64,000 bases of DNA, taken from positions 1 through 64,000 of the forward strand of contig NW_025939155.1 in the NCBI RefSeq assembly GCF_000764305.2. Direction: 5' to 3'. Position 1 is the stretch's first letter; each line of letters opens with the position of its first letter. Shown piece by piece: positions 33,908 through 44,030 of this stretch. Source of the stretch: Hyalella azteca. Lineage: Eukaryota > Arthropoda > Malacostraca > Amphipoda > Hyalellidae. A model generated the notes under the pieces. That model was not told where the DNA came from, made no database searches, and worked only from the letters and a program-made list of their open reading frames with translations. The position numbers and the translations under genes are program-made.

Positions 33908-34979
33908 GTAAGGCTTTTCTCCTTCACAATCGCTCTCAACGAATAGCCGTGGCTTCAGATGATGGCACCGGCAACGATCGCGATAGATTCTTTCTCATCA
34001 ATTTCTTTTCAACTTTATAGTGGTCTTCAAAGCCTTTGCATTACATATTTCATATTGAGACGGAGACGATTTTCAATTTGTACACTTTTTAAAACTCTAA
34101 AAATTTTAGCTCATTGTAAAATATTTCACAATATTTTTTTTCTATTTTGAACAATAACCAACAATTAATTTTTGCGACGAGCTGTATGTTCAATTTTGCA
34201 CTTCAAAGCTATGGTTGCGAAAACATTAGATTCGAACGATCTTTGCCTGCAGAGCCTCCATGGCAAGTATACGTGTAAGAGCTACTAATTGAAAATCGAT
34301 GAATCTTTTTTAGGTATCCTAATCTATCGATTTGGAAGTTTTGATTTTGATTGAATAATTTTGTGTCCTCTTGATTTTGGGCGATGCGCATTATTAGTTC
34401 ACCACTAGTGAAAAAGTGCCTGAAGCCTAGTGTGGTCGCACTGGTTAGGCAATCGTCACACACAATTTGAGGCCGTATTATACACGCAGCGAAGGAAATA
34501 TTTCGAGCGGAGTTAAGAACTCGTAACTGTTTTTGATAGTACGGCACTCGTGGTCACTGCATGTACGGCTATAAGAGCGGCATATGTCTAGCCCCCAACG
34601 GGTTACTCAAACTGTCGCGTCACAGAGTTTCGGAAAAGTCTGGCTTCGGGATCCATTATCGTCCCTGATTTTCAGATTATCATTCCTCTTCTTATGACCA
34701 AGAAGTAAAAAAAAGTACGTCGGGGCAAGATTGTCCTGACAAACGGATGATGGGTGAACATTTCTGATCGGAAGTGCTCGTCAAAATCGATCGATGGCTT
34801 TCAGAACGAAATTTTTGCTTCATCCTGCGTATTTTTCGCTCACTGAAAAAAATTGACGAGTTAAACGCAACTTAAGCTCCTTAAAAAATTACGGAACTAC
34901 TTATGAACAGGCTATCTTATTCAAAATAAATGTGAACTTTGAGTTAGGCTTAAAGAACTGATGAAAAGAAATTTCTGCC
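33908..34979. other. no gene recognised
   Basis: A 112-codon minus frame (34209-34547) is unrecognised and probably chance. Confidence 0.3.
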
Positions 34980-35186
34980 CTAAGTTGAGAATAATTGGTA
35001 CAATTTGGCAGCATGGATGGTCATACTTCGTCCTTTCTCTTCTACAAAAGCAAGCCAAGTTTCATTCAAAATTCCGTATGCTTGTCCTGTGGTACGCCTT
35101 AACACACTGACAAAAATTTTGACCCGTGGCGTTTCTTTCCTGGTGACACGCACCCCACACATGGCATTGAATACAAAACCATGCAC
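34980..35186 (-). pseudogene. possible PIF/Harbinger-type transposase remnant
   Basis: A 68-codon minus frame without ATG. Residues 24-44 read IFVSVLRRTTGQAYGIL followed by NETW, resembling the IF..R.SR.RR..E.AFGIL..RW segment that carries the third catalytic acidic region in HARBI1/DDE_4 transposases. The glutamate of that motif is replaced (TGQ), and the following LHN signature is missing. I found no terminal inverted repeats or 3-bp target duplication. It rests on one short motif. Confidence 0.3.
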
Positions 35187-35458
35187 ACCTTCAACCCGTC
35201 ACCAACACAACCAAGCGAGGATTGACGAGGCTCAGCAATTTTCTGAACCACTGGCAACAACATCCATTTATCCTGAATTTAATTTGATGAAAGGAGGTAG
35301 GCTGTGGCAGCATCACCCCTCGTAGCTAGCCTGCACAAAACCAACTCGCGATTACTTCAAATTACCTGCAATAGCGCGGCTAAGCGACGTTGCCATTAGC
35401 AGAGCGATTTATCTCACACGAGGGCCTTCGAATGGCAACTTCACTACAAATAGCAGCC

Positions 35459-35536
35459 GGTAACACGGCAACAAGCTTTACTGTGGCAACACGGAAACAA
35501 GCTTTACTGTGGCAACACGGCAACAAGCTTTACTGT
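35459..35536. repeat. 26-bp tandem repeat, 3 units
   Basis: Unit contains GGCAACAAGCTTTACTGT preceded by AACACG. Confidence 0.9.
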
Positions 35537-36307
35537 ACGTGACCTCGGGCAGGCCGGCTACAGAGAGACATCATGTTGTGTTCTTATTAAATTTGGCTTG
35601 AAGTCACTGAATTAAATAATGCGCACATGATGTTTCATTAGTTCAACACAAACTTGTTTATTGGTTCATTTGTGATAATTTTTAAACAGCAGATGTTGTG
35701 ATTATTGTTACACAAGACCGAGTACTGAGGCTGTTTTTACATTGAATTTTGTTTGCAGTCTCTGCATGAAATGCTGCGCACATGGTATTTGATTTGTTGG
35801 CTCAAGACAAGTTTATTGTTTCTGGTGAGGACATTTCTTAAAGTAAGTGCCTTGGTTATACTGACACAAATCTGGACACCTAAAGCCCGTTTATTAAATA
35901 TGAACGAAGCGAAAGAAACAGAAAAGGAACGTATTCGAAAAAGTGCATCGAAGATTGCTTTGCGTTTTGTTATCTGATGGTAAACAAAATTCGTCATAGG
36001 CTGGCGAAATCAGCCAAAATCATAGGCTGGCGTTGTGTGCTCATGCTAGTATGAGAAGACATTGAAGCCTGTTTGGATTCAGCGAAATTTTGTAGTGCAT
36101 TTTTGACGTATGATGTGCTCACAACTATTGAATTATTTGAAACCTGTAAAAAATTTATTCTTCTCTATACGAAAAAAATGGAATTACTTAATTCATGGGC
36201 CATGAAGCAAGTTAAAAAAATTGTATTGATCATTTTATTCTACGAACACACGGGACTTTGATGCCTAGCTCACGACATAGACTACTGCACATCTTCAGAA
36301 TACTATG
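35537..36307. other. no gene recognised
   Basis: CATAGGCTGGCG occurs twice near 35996 and 36023. Nothing else. Confidence 0.35.
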
Positions 36308-36462
36308 TTTTTAGCGCATTTTCTCATTTATGGAAAAAATGCACTATTGTACTCGCCATGTCCGTCTGTCTGTCTGTCCGTCCGTCAGTGACGTCAAGTT
36401 GTCGTCGACGAGAAAATGCGCTTTTTGTCACTCACTGCAGTGAGTACAGAGTTATATTTTTT
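36308..36462 (+). mobile_element. MITE family, copy 2
   Basis: AGCGCATTTTCTC at 36313-36325 and its complement GAGAAAATGCGCT at 36410-36422 form the inverted ends. The core has CTCGCCATGTCCGTCTGTCT, followed by the same CACTCACTGCAG tail as copy 1. It lies 3.6 kb from copy 1 in the same orientation. Confidence 0.85.
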
Positions 36463-37083
36463 TACTATTAGATGAAAGATTTGTTAATGCCCCTGTAGGT
36501 TATTCTTCGTCTTTTTGTGAGGAATAAAGACACGAAGACTCGCCCTAACGACCTAAGTCACGAAAGCTGTAACCACAAATCGGCTTACGGAAGACTTGGG
36601 AGCGCTGGTCGCAACCTAGGAAGATTTCGCAGTTGTTTTTTTAGGCAGAAACTAAACATTTGTTTCTTTCGATCAGGTAGCTACGTCGGTCACAGAAGAG
36701 GTGGCTGGAAGTTCCTAAGAGGATAACGCGACCCAGATCCTGTGCCGAAGAAGACCTATTACTCAATTTGATCCTGATATTTCGGACACATCAGAGCTCT
36801 GGTGGCCCTCAGGTATCCATACGTGATAAACACAGATTTCAAAATATCTTTTTGATATACATGGAGAAAGTTAATTAATGAAGATCTCTAACTCTGCACA
36901 TTCGAATTTTCAAGAAATGAATAATACAGTGTATGAAAGCTCCCATGAGCGTTGATGATTTTTCTATGATAACTCTTCCCGTTGATGATTAGCAACTGAG
37001 AGCCATGCCATCTTGACGATTGCACCAGAAAATTCAGGCGAGTATTAATTTTCTTCCATACAATGCAATGACAGGATGTTTGT
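36463..37083. other. no gene recognised
   Basis: Nothing recognised; CCGTTGATGATT and GCGTTGATGATT repeat at 36951 and 36979. Confidence 0.35.
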
Positions 37084-37322
37084 CACTCATACGGACGAGT
37101 TCGTGTTCGTGAGCATAACGCAGGAACAAATTCGTCCAAGTAACCGGTGCACACGGATAAATTAGTGTACGTGAGCATGACACAGGAACGAATTCGTGCA
37201 AGTAAGCGTTGTACACGGACGAGTTCGTGTTCGTGAGCATGACGCAGAAACGAATTCGTGCAAGTAAGCGTTGCACACGGACGAGTTCGTGTTCGTGAAC
37301 ATGACGCAGGAACGAATCCGTG
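37084..37322. repeat. about 62-bp tandem repeat, 4 units
   Basis: Units contain CGAGTTCGTGTTCGTGAGCA, GACGCAGGAACGAATTCGTG and AAGTAAGCGTTGCACACGG. Confidence 0.92.
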
Positions 37323-37484
37323 TGCGGAAAATGGCATGGAGCTGGCCAGGGGCAGGCGGTCGTATCTTGAGCCTTTATCATCGGCGTGGAGATAGTAAAA
37401 CACGAGAGCCTGCGCAAAGTGAGGCTTCAGAGAGCGCTGCCCTCTGGGCTCTGGCAGCCAAGATGAAGAGACGAGCGAGGGAGA

Positions 37485-37986
37485 TGTGTGACGAGCGAGG
37501 GTAAAATGTGACGAGCAAGGGTAAAATGTGACGAGCGAGGGTAAAATGTGACGAGCAAGGGTAAAATGTGACGAGCGAGGGTAAAATGTGACGAGCAAGG
37601 GTAAAATGTGACGAGCGAGGGTAAAATGTGACGAGCAAGGGTAAAATGTGACGAGCGAGGGTAAAATGTGACGAGCGAAAGTAAAATGTGACGAGCGAGG
37701 GTAAAATGTGACGAGCGAAAGTAAAATGTGACGAGCGAAAGTAAAATGTGGCGAGCGAGGGTAAAATGTGACGAGCGAAAGTAAAATGTGACGAGCGAGG
37801 GTAAAATGTGACGAGCGAGGGTAAAATGTGACGAGTGAGGGTAAAATGTGACGAGTGAGGGTAAAATGTGACGAGTGAGGGTAAAATGTGACGAGTGAGG
37901 GTAAAATGTGACGAGTGAGGGTAAAATGTGACGAGTGAGGGTAAAATGTGACGAGTGAGGGTAAAATGTGACGAGTGAGGGTAAAA
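37485..37986. repeat. 20-bp minisatellite, left block
   Basis: About 25 units of GTGACGAGCGAGGGTAAAAT. Variants are zoned: GCGAGG and GCAAGG alternate to about 37660, then GCGAAA units appear, then a uniform GTGAGG block from about 37830 to the adaptor. The alternation implies amplification of a 40-bp dimer. Confidence 0.96.
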
Positions 37987-38024
37987 CTGTCTCTTATACA
38001 CATCTAGATGTGTATAAGAGACAG
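37987..38024. other. Nextera/Tn5 adaptor junction 4 (two mosaic ends head to head)
   Basis: A full 38-bp mosaic-end palindrome interrupts the 20-bp array, with the same repeat on both sides. Minus-strand frames through it contain VSYTHLDVYKRQ. Confidence 0.99.
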
Positions 38025-38226
38025 GGTAAAATGTGACGAGCGAAAACAAAATGTGACAAGCGATGGTAAAGTGTGACGAGTGAGGGTAAAATGTGACGAG
38101 TGAGGGTAAAATGTGACGAGTGAGGGTAAAATATGACGAGCGAGGGTGAAATGTGACGAGCTAGGATGAAATGTGACGAGTGAGAATGAAATGTGACGAG
38201 CGAGGATGAAATGTGGCGAGCGAGGA
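38025..38226. repeat. 20-bp minisatellite, right block
   Basis: About 10 more units, with more divergence than on the left. The true length of the array is unknown because the adaptor join breaks it. Confidence 0.93.
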
Positions 38227-39027
38227 GCAGATGTAAAGTTAAATAGTTAAGTATATATTAGTCAACATTGTACATCACTGAAAGGCTACGGTCCGCTGTC
38301 TTATGCTGACTCACCACTCAGTAACAGAATAGAGTTTTTTCGTCACTTTTTTCGTCAATAAAAGCGATCAACCTGGCGTTGTAAAAATTTCATTTACATT
38401 AATTTCATTTACGCTGTAATGATAATTATATTTGCAAAAATTATCGAAATGAATATCCTTCCGAGACACAAATCCTGTAAGAAAGTTCTGAAGTATTGTA
38501 AGAAGAAGCGCTTCACAAGATTGAATGGCACCGGCATTATTGCTGGCATCTTACAGTACGAATAATAATTGATGACTTGAGAGTTTGAGGTCGTTAGGCG
38601 AATACGAATAGTGCGAATGAAATATAACAACTTGCCAAGGTGAAAAAAGGTGATACATAAAACGACGTATGTCAGTACTTCTTAATGTGAAAACTTGAAT
38701 ACAGAGGAAGGAAAATCAATCTTGTAGGCGGCGATAACCTCAAAATGAAGACATTTTACAACTTATAATTAACATCAAAATCTTAAAGATCTCACGAGAG
38801 AAGACGGCCTGAACAGCGCGTGTCAGCTATCATGTAGGAGAGCGCGATCAAGAGGCAGTAGGCATAGTCAGCCTACTGCATCAGCGCCTACATTGGCTGT
38901 GCTTACAATTTGAGGCTAGACTTGCTTGATCATATGGCGCACGTACTAGCAAGACACCAATATCCTTACAAAGGGTATGAAGTCATGAGATGGATTTCAG
39001 GTCATGCGATGAATGTGAGGCCATGAG
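38227..39027. other. no gene recognised
   Basis: Nothing recognised. Confidence 0.4.
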
Positions 39028-39203
39028 ACGTATATGATACCTTCATGTCACCAATGGCCTTACCTTATATGATACGTTCATGTCACCAATGGCCTCACCG
39101 TATATGATACGTTCATGTCACCAATGGCCTCACCGTATATGATACCTTCATGTCACCAATGGCCTCACCGTATATGATACCCTCATGTCACCAATGGCCT
39201 CTC
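39028..39203. repeat. 35-bp tandem repeat, 5 units
   Basis: Units contain ATATGATAC(C/G)TTCATGTCAC followed by CAATGGCCT. Confidence 0.93.
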
Positions 39204-39395
39204 AAAACAGCGGCTGAGAAGATGGAAGTCTTGCTTCACCTCGCGGGGGCCCCTGATGAGGCGACAGAGAATTGATGCCTGATACCTGATAAGCCAAAGA
39301 CTCAGCCGCGTCTTCCTACCTGCAGGTCAGGCCGGCTCCTGCAGATTGAACTACAACTGAACAAACTGACAGGCTTAATTTGTCTGCAACGAATC

Positions 39396-39716
39396 TTTCA
39401 GAACCGTTGACAGGTTTGAGCACAACCGCACCTGTCAGAACCGTTGACAGGTTTAAGCACAACCACCGCACCTGTCAGAACCGTTGACAGGTTTGGCACA
39501 AGCGCACCTGACAGAACCGTTGACAGGTTTAAGCATAACCACCGCACCTGTCAGAACCGTTGACAGGTTTGGCACAAGCGCACCTGACAGAACCGTTGAC
39601 AGGTTTGGCACAAGCGCACCTGTCAGAACCGTTGACAGGTTTAGGCACAACCGCATCTGTCAGAACCGTTGACAGATTTGAGCACAAGCGCACCTGTCAG
39701 AACCATTGACAGGTTC
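39396..39716. repeat. 34-39-bp minisatellite, about 9 units
   Basis: Constant block CAGAACCGTTGACAGGTTT followed by a variable GGCACAAGCGCACCTGA/T or AAGCACAACCACCGCACCTGT block. The regular layout is superficially CRISPR-like, but the 'spacers' are variants of each other. Confidence 0.94.
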
Positions 39717-40572
39717 AGACGGCAACGAACCCGTCATTACCGCTACTGACAGGCTAGTTACCGTTAAATCAGAGCATACGCTCCGATTATAATTTGAATG
39801 ATATTGATATTTCTCTGTAAATACAAACCCTGAAAAAAACTCATAAGATGAGTTTTTATGAACAACGTCACATGCGAACAAAGATTCGAACGTAGCTTAG
39901 CAGAGGAGATTTCTATGATCAATTACCACAGGCCTTAATTGTTCAACAGCAATATATACAACAATAATCTCTTTCATTGTAATTGTTCTAGACTATTGCC
40001 ATATTTCGGAGGTGGCGCGGGCGCCCGGAGATTGCTTGCATAATCAGCAGCTCAGGGCCGGCGCCCTAGGTTCAATATTAAGACGTGTGTTGATAATTAC
40101 GGCAGTGAATTTAATTAGGTTATCAGGGGAGCTGCCGAGCCCCACCAAATACTGCAGGATAGCGCGACACTGAGACGGCGAGGCTTGATGACGCTTTAAA
40201 TTTTGAGTGCATGCAGCCTACTATCATTAGCTATCATTAGGAGCACAAGCGGCACCAGCAGCAGCTACTACAGACCTACATTAATTATCATCAGCCGCAC
40301 CATGCAGTGGCACCAACATCATCATAAGCCACATCAGATAATGTTGGTGCAGTGGCACCAACATTATCATCAACCGCACCAGTCAGCCCACCATCAGCTT
40401 AAGCAGTGTCACCACTAGCAGCACCTCCCGCTGCCAGCAGCTTCACCAATAATTACTCGCATCTCTTGCGTTGCTTCGTCGCCCGCGGTTATCATGGCTC
40501 TGTAGGCAGGAGCGCACGAATGTTCGTCAGACAAGACTGTACGAGTATGGGTTCTTATCCATCATTATATAA
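39717..40572. other. no gene recognised; imperfect CAT/CAC-rich block with hairpin
   Basis: At 40235-40410 CACCA, CATCA and GCAGTGGCACCAACAT words recur. GCACCAACAT (40310-40319) and ATGTTGGTGC (40341-40350) can form a 10-bp stem. Confidence 0.5.
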
Positions 40573-40574
40573 TA

Positions 40575-40912
40575 CAGTGGGGGGAGATAAATATTCGTAC
40601 ACTTGAAAAATCGTATTTTAATGTATGTAAGTACACAAACTGAACAGGAGAAGTGATTTATATTATGTATAGAGGCGCATTGTATTCAAAAATAGCATCA
40701 ATGGAAACTAAATCTCAATGCAACAAAAAACAATGTAACATGTTCACTTTTCGGGTGAAAAAAGTATTTGTACAAAACAATAAATCCGCATTATTTTAAT
40801 TTAATACTTGGTTGAATACCCTTTATTCAGCAACTTCTCCTGTTCAGTTTGTGTACTTACATACATTAAAATACGATTTTTCAAGTGTACGAATATTTAT
40901 TTCCCCCCACTG
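40575..40912. mobile_element. Tc1/mariner-type MITE, 338 bp, with TA target duplications
   Basis: Ends CAGTGGGGGGA and TCCCCCCACTG-type complement, flanked on both sides by TA (40573-40574 and 40913-40914). The inverted repeats are about 80 bp long with one difference seen (GAGAT versus GAAAT near the tip). CAGTG-type ends with a TA duplication are the mark of Tc1/mariner elements. The 180-bp interior has no coding capacity, so it needed transposase from elsewhere. Confidence 0.93.
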
Positions 40913-40914
40913 TA

Positions 40915-41584
40915 GAGTTAAACGGAATTCATTATATTTACTGAACCTATTGTGTTTGTAGGAGTGTACACGTCAGTGCGATGTGAAGTAGCCTCGCGGG
41001 CTTGACCAGCAAAGATTCAGCACTAGAAAAAAGTCTTGGCTTCGAATATCGATCAGGAAACTAAGTCCCGTGATGAAAACACCTTCATAAAGACACCACC
41101 AAGTTGCCCTCTACGATTTCCCTCATGGTTGTAAACATTGGCCGTAAACATCTTTTCCCTTATGGCCGTAAAATACTGCCATAGACGCTTGTATTGACTG
41201 AAGCAAAATATATCGATGAAGATTGCTATAAAAAGTACAATGATGACTTGCAAACAAATCTTGAGCGAATTCTTAGTAACCAACAAACTTTCTTGGAATT
41301 CAGGAATTTATTTGCTACATTGTGATTAAAATGAACTGTTCTTGAACTAGTCTTGATGCGCCAGGTAAGCCAATTCCAGAGACCACGACGACTTCTCCCT
41401 CAATACGATCCCAGGAGGGAAATTTTGAGGAGCTCTGCAGATGATCCTGGGCAGATTATTCAGGACGACCGAGACAATCGCGACGAGTTGAGCTGTGCCC
41501 TAATTTGCCTCGGTCTTTGAGATGCGCGAGTCTCCCCTCGCCTAATTGTCTCGCTACACCGTCATTAATTTCCTTCGCTGGCAG
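40915..41584. other. no gene recognised
   Basis: Sequence after the MITE; 41350-41580 is less AT-rich and leads into a possible splice acceptor. Confidence 0.35.
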
Positions 41585-41778
41585 AGTTTTTGGATCCCGA
41601 CATCACGGCAGAAGGACTCCGAATTGCCGGGACTCGGTGGTTTCCGTGTGGAAAAAAAATCCGGAAAAGTGACTTGAAGCCAGGGAAAAGCGCAAAAAAA
41701 TTCCTAGTTCTCCTGAGGACAAATTTCCCTCATCCGTCTATCTCATGGAGTCCGGGATCCGCGGTTCGGGTGCAATAA
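41585..41778 (+). CDS. candidate terminal exon, unrecognised
   Basis: TTAATTTCCTTCGCTGGCAG at 41565-41584 is a good 3' splice-like site. The following frame is open for 63 codons (LDPDITAEGLRIAGTRWFPC, then a Lys-rich part) to a TAA at 41776. There is no ATG, no donor and no family match. A frame this short can be chance. Confidence 0.22.
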
Positions 41779-42479
41779 GTTTGCCCTCGAGCTCAATGTC
41801 ACTGCAAATGGCTGGAAATTGAGCCAAGCTCAGGTTTGAAGCACTCCATGCACAGACTTGTGGCCTCACCTAATGGAGTCAAGACGAAGCAGTACAATGT
41901 TGTTTGTTTGCGTCGGTCATCTACCAAAATTTTCAATCGTATTACATTGCCTCGTCTGACCAAGTGACGTGGCTAAGCACGTCGTCAACCCCTTAGCTCT
42001 CCTGTCTCTGTTCTTATTTTCAAGTTCGGAGATTTGACAGACGAATTATTTGTTACTTGTTAATACAGAACTTTGTGCATCCTTCACAAGTCAAAAATAA
42101 TTAGTTAATTGAACTATGTGAGCTTTGTATTTATTAGAGAAATTCTCAGATATATGAGATATACTAACACATTTCTTGGTTACGTATGTTTTAGCTGAAT
42201 GGCTTCGCTGATTTCCAATTATTTCCAATCCACAATGCAGAGAGACAAACAATATTATTGCGGAGAGGGTAAGGCACAGAACTGTCTTACTGTTCTCGTC
42301 AGACAAGCCAAAATAAATAATTAAATGTATAAATATATACATAAAATAATCAGTAAATATATATAAAAATTAATTTTTTAAACACAACACACACTTTAAT
42401 ACACTTGAGTACAAGCGCAGCACTCTATTTCAAGGCAAGCAACTTCCAGAAAACGTGTCTGTGCTACGTAATACTTTAA
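41779..42479. other. no gene recognised
   Basis: Nothing recognised. Confidence 0.4.
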
Positions 42480-43557
42480 GGGGACCGGCTACCCTAAAAT
42501 TTTCAATTTTGGCGTTTTTCGGTTTTTGTGCTCATCTGAAAGCTGGAATTCTGCTCTTTCCAATGGTACCACTGCCATATATTTACGTTCATGACGTCTC
42601 TTTAAAGGGAAGCGGGTGAGAGAGTTCTTTAAGTAATTAGATATAAAGTAATTAGCTGCTGAAATCTTTGAATATAGTTTCTACTTTCTACTTGAGTTGT
42701 GCTGCAGTTACATGCTTAGTCTCATCTTAAAGCTGACATTCTGAGCTCTCCAACGATACTACTGCGATCCATGTACGGCAATATTGACGCAGACGGCCGG
42801 GCTTTAATTGGGGGCGGGGGGTGGAGTTCCTTAACTAAATAGACCTAAGAAAATTACAGCGGCAAGACTACATATCTTGGTGTATCTGGCATCTGAGCTC
42901 AGTTACCCTCCGAACATTGTACGTAGAGGTGCGCTACAAGTTGCTGCTTGCATCCTTGAGTGGATTAAGCTACAGAAGCCTGTAGTTTGGTATCCATGCT
43001 ACATATAGTGCCTATTTCGAAGCGCACGGGACTTTGTCGCGCCGTCCTGAAAAATTTGAAAAGTTCAACGTACTGTTACGGAAAACCTATCTCCTCCTAC
43101 AGTTTTCAAGCTACAGCAATGAGACATATACCATTCGATTCGTAAAGACCATACCTATCGACTCTAACATCACTTTTTTTAATTTTTGTCTGGTTCGTTT
43201 TTTATATGGGGAAGAATGGGGGGGGGGAGGGGTGAAAAATGTAAAAAATGGGAAAAAACGTCATAAAAAAAATACTAGGTGGAAAATGAAAAAAGTGATG
43301 TAAGAGTCGATAGATATGGTCTTTACAAATCGAATGATACGTGTCTCGATGTTGTAGGATGATATTTGTGGGAGGAGATAGATTTTCCGAAGTACCCCTT
43401 TTTAGCCGTTTTCTATGAATTTCACGTTTTCTATCAATTTTTTCGAAAAATACATAGGAGCAAAATGTTTTTCTTTTTACCTTTTACGTATGTATGTGAA
43501 GTTTCATGATAATCGGATAATAACTGTAGAAGTTTTTCCGGAGGGTAGCCGGTCCCC
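42480..43557. mobile_element. 1.08-kb element with GGGGACCGGCTACCCT inverted ends
   Basis: GGGGACCGGCTACCCT at 42480-42495 and its exact complement at 43542-43557 mark the ends. TTAA precedes the left end and ATAA follows the right, an imperfect target-duplication candidate. Inside is a tandem duplication (CTCATCT(G/T)AAAGCTG...ATTCTG blocks at 42530 and 42720) and a large internal palindrome (43077-43190 against 43270-43400, both with CGTAAAGACCATA-like and CCTATCTCCTCC-like words). No transposase is visible. Poly-G and A-rich runs lie near 43217-43270. Confidence 0.65.
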
Positions 43558-43712
43558 ATAAAATTTACACGAAATATTTTTCGTTGGCAAAATAATTCAG
43601 GATGGAAGCCAGCTGACGGTCTAAGATATGCACAGCGTCGGTCCTGCCATAGACGCTTGAAGCGCCCGCCTGGTTTGCATGATCCGTAGGCACCTCACCA
43701 CACTCATGCTGT

Positions 43713-43788
43713 GTTGTGGTGATCCTGACTCATCATTACGGCTGGTCCCGAGTCTTGTGGTGATCCTGACTCACCATTACGGCTGGTC
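43713..43788. repeat. about 42-bp tandem repeat, 2 units
   Basis: TGTGGTGATCCTGACTCA then TTACGGCTGGTCC, twice, ending at an adaptor. Confidence 0.85.
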
Positions 43789-43822
43789 CTCTTATACACA
43801 TCTAGATGTGTATAAGAGACAG
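43789..43822. other. Nextera/Tn5 adaptor junction 5
   Basis: CTCTTATACACATCT (left end lacking four bases) plus a complete AGATGTGTATAAGAGACAG. The 68-codon plus frame here includes YTHLDVYKRQ and is an artefact. Confidence 0.99.
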
Positions 43823-44030
43823 TCAACTGCCTTCACCCTAGTCATGTCAGCAACTCAACCGACATCAGCTGAGACTAATCAATAATCATGTCAGCAACTC
43901 AATCGCCTTCAGCTTAGTCATGTCAGCAGCTCAACCGACATCAGCCTAGACTGATCAGTAGTCATGTCAGCAACTCAGCCGCCTTCAGCCTAGTCATGTC
44001 AGCAATTTAAGCGACTTCAGCCTATAAGCA
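43823..44030. repeat. about 37-bp repeat in 74-bp dimers
   Basis: AGTCATGTCAGCAACTCA alternates with CGACATCAGC and CGCCTTCAGC continuations, giving a two-unit higher-order period. It is unrelated to the array before the adaptor. Confidence 0.88.

Noticed and set aside
34209..34547. 112-codon minus-strand gene
   Set aside because: No domain, no splice-like borders and composition like the flanks; length compatible with chance in 64 kb.
37083..38049. Frames of 223 and 306 codons rich in FYPRSSHFTL
   Set aside because: Translation of the 20-bp minisatellite plus adaptor peptide.
39252..39285. Hammerhead core CTGATGAGGC
   Set aside because: No GAAA at a usable distance and no stem I.
39396..39716. 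CRISPR-like regular array
   Set aside because: The sequences between the constant blocks are variants of each other, there are no cas genes, and the context is eukaryotic. It is a minisatellite.
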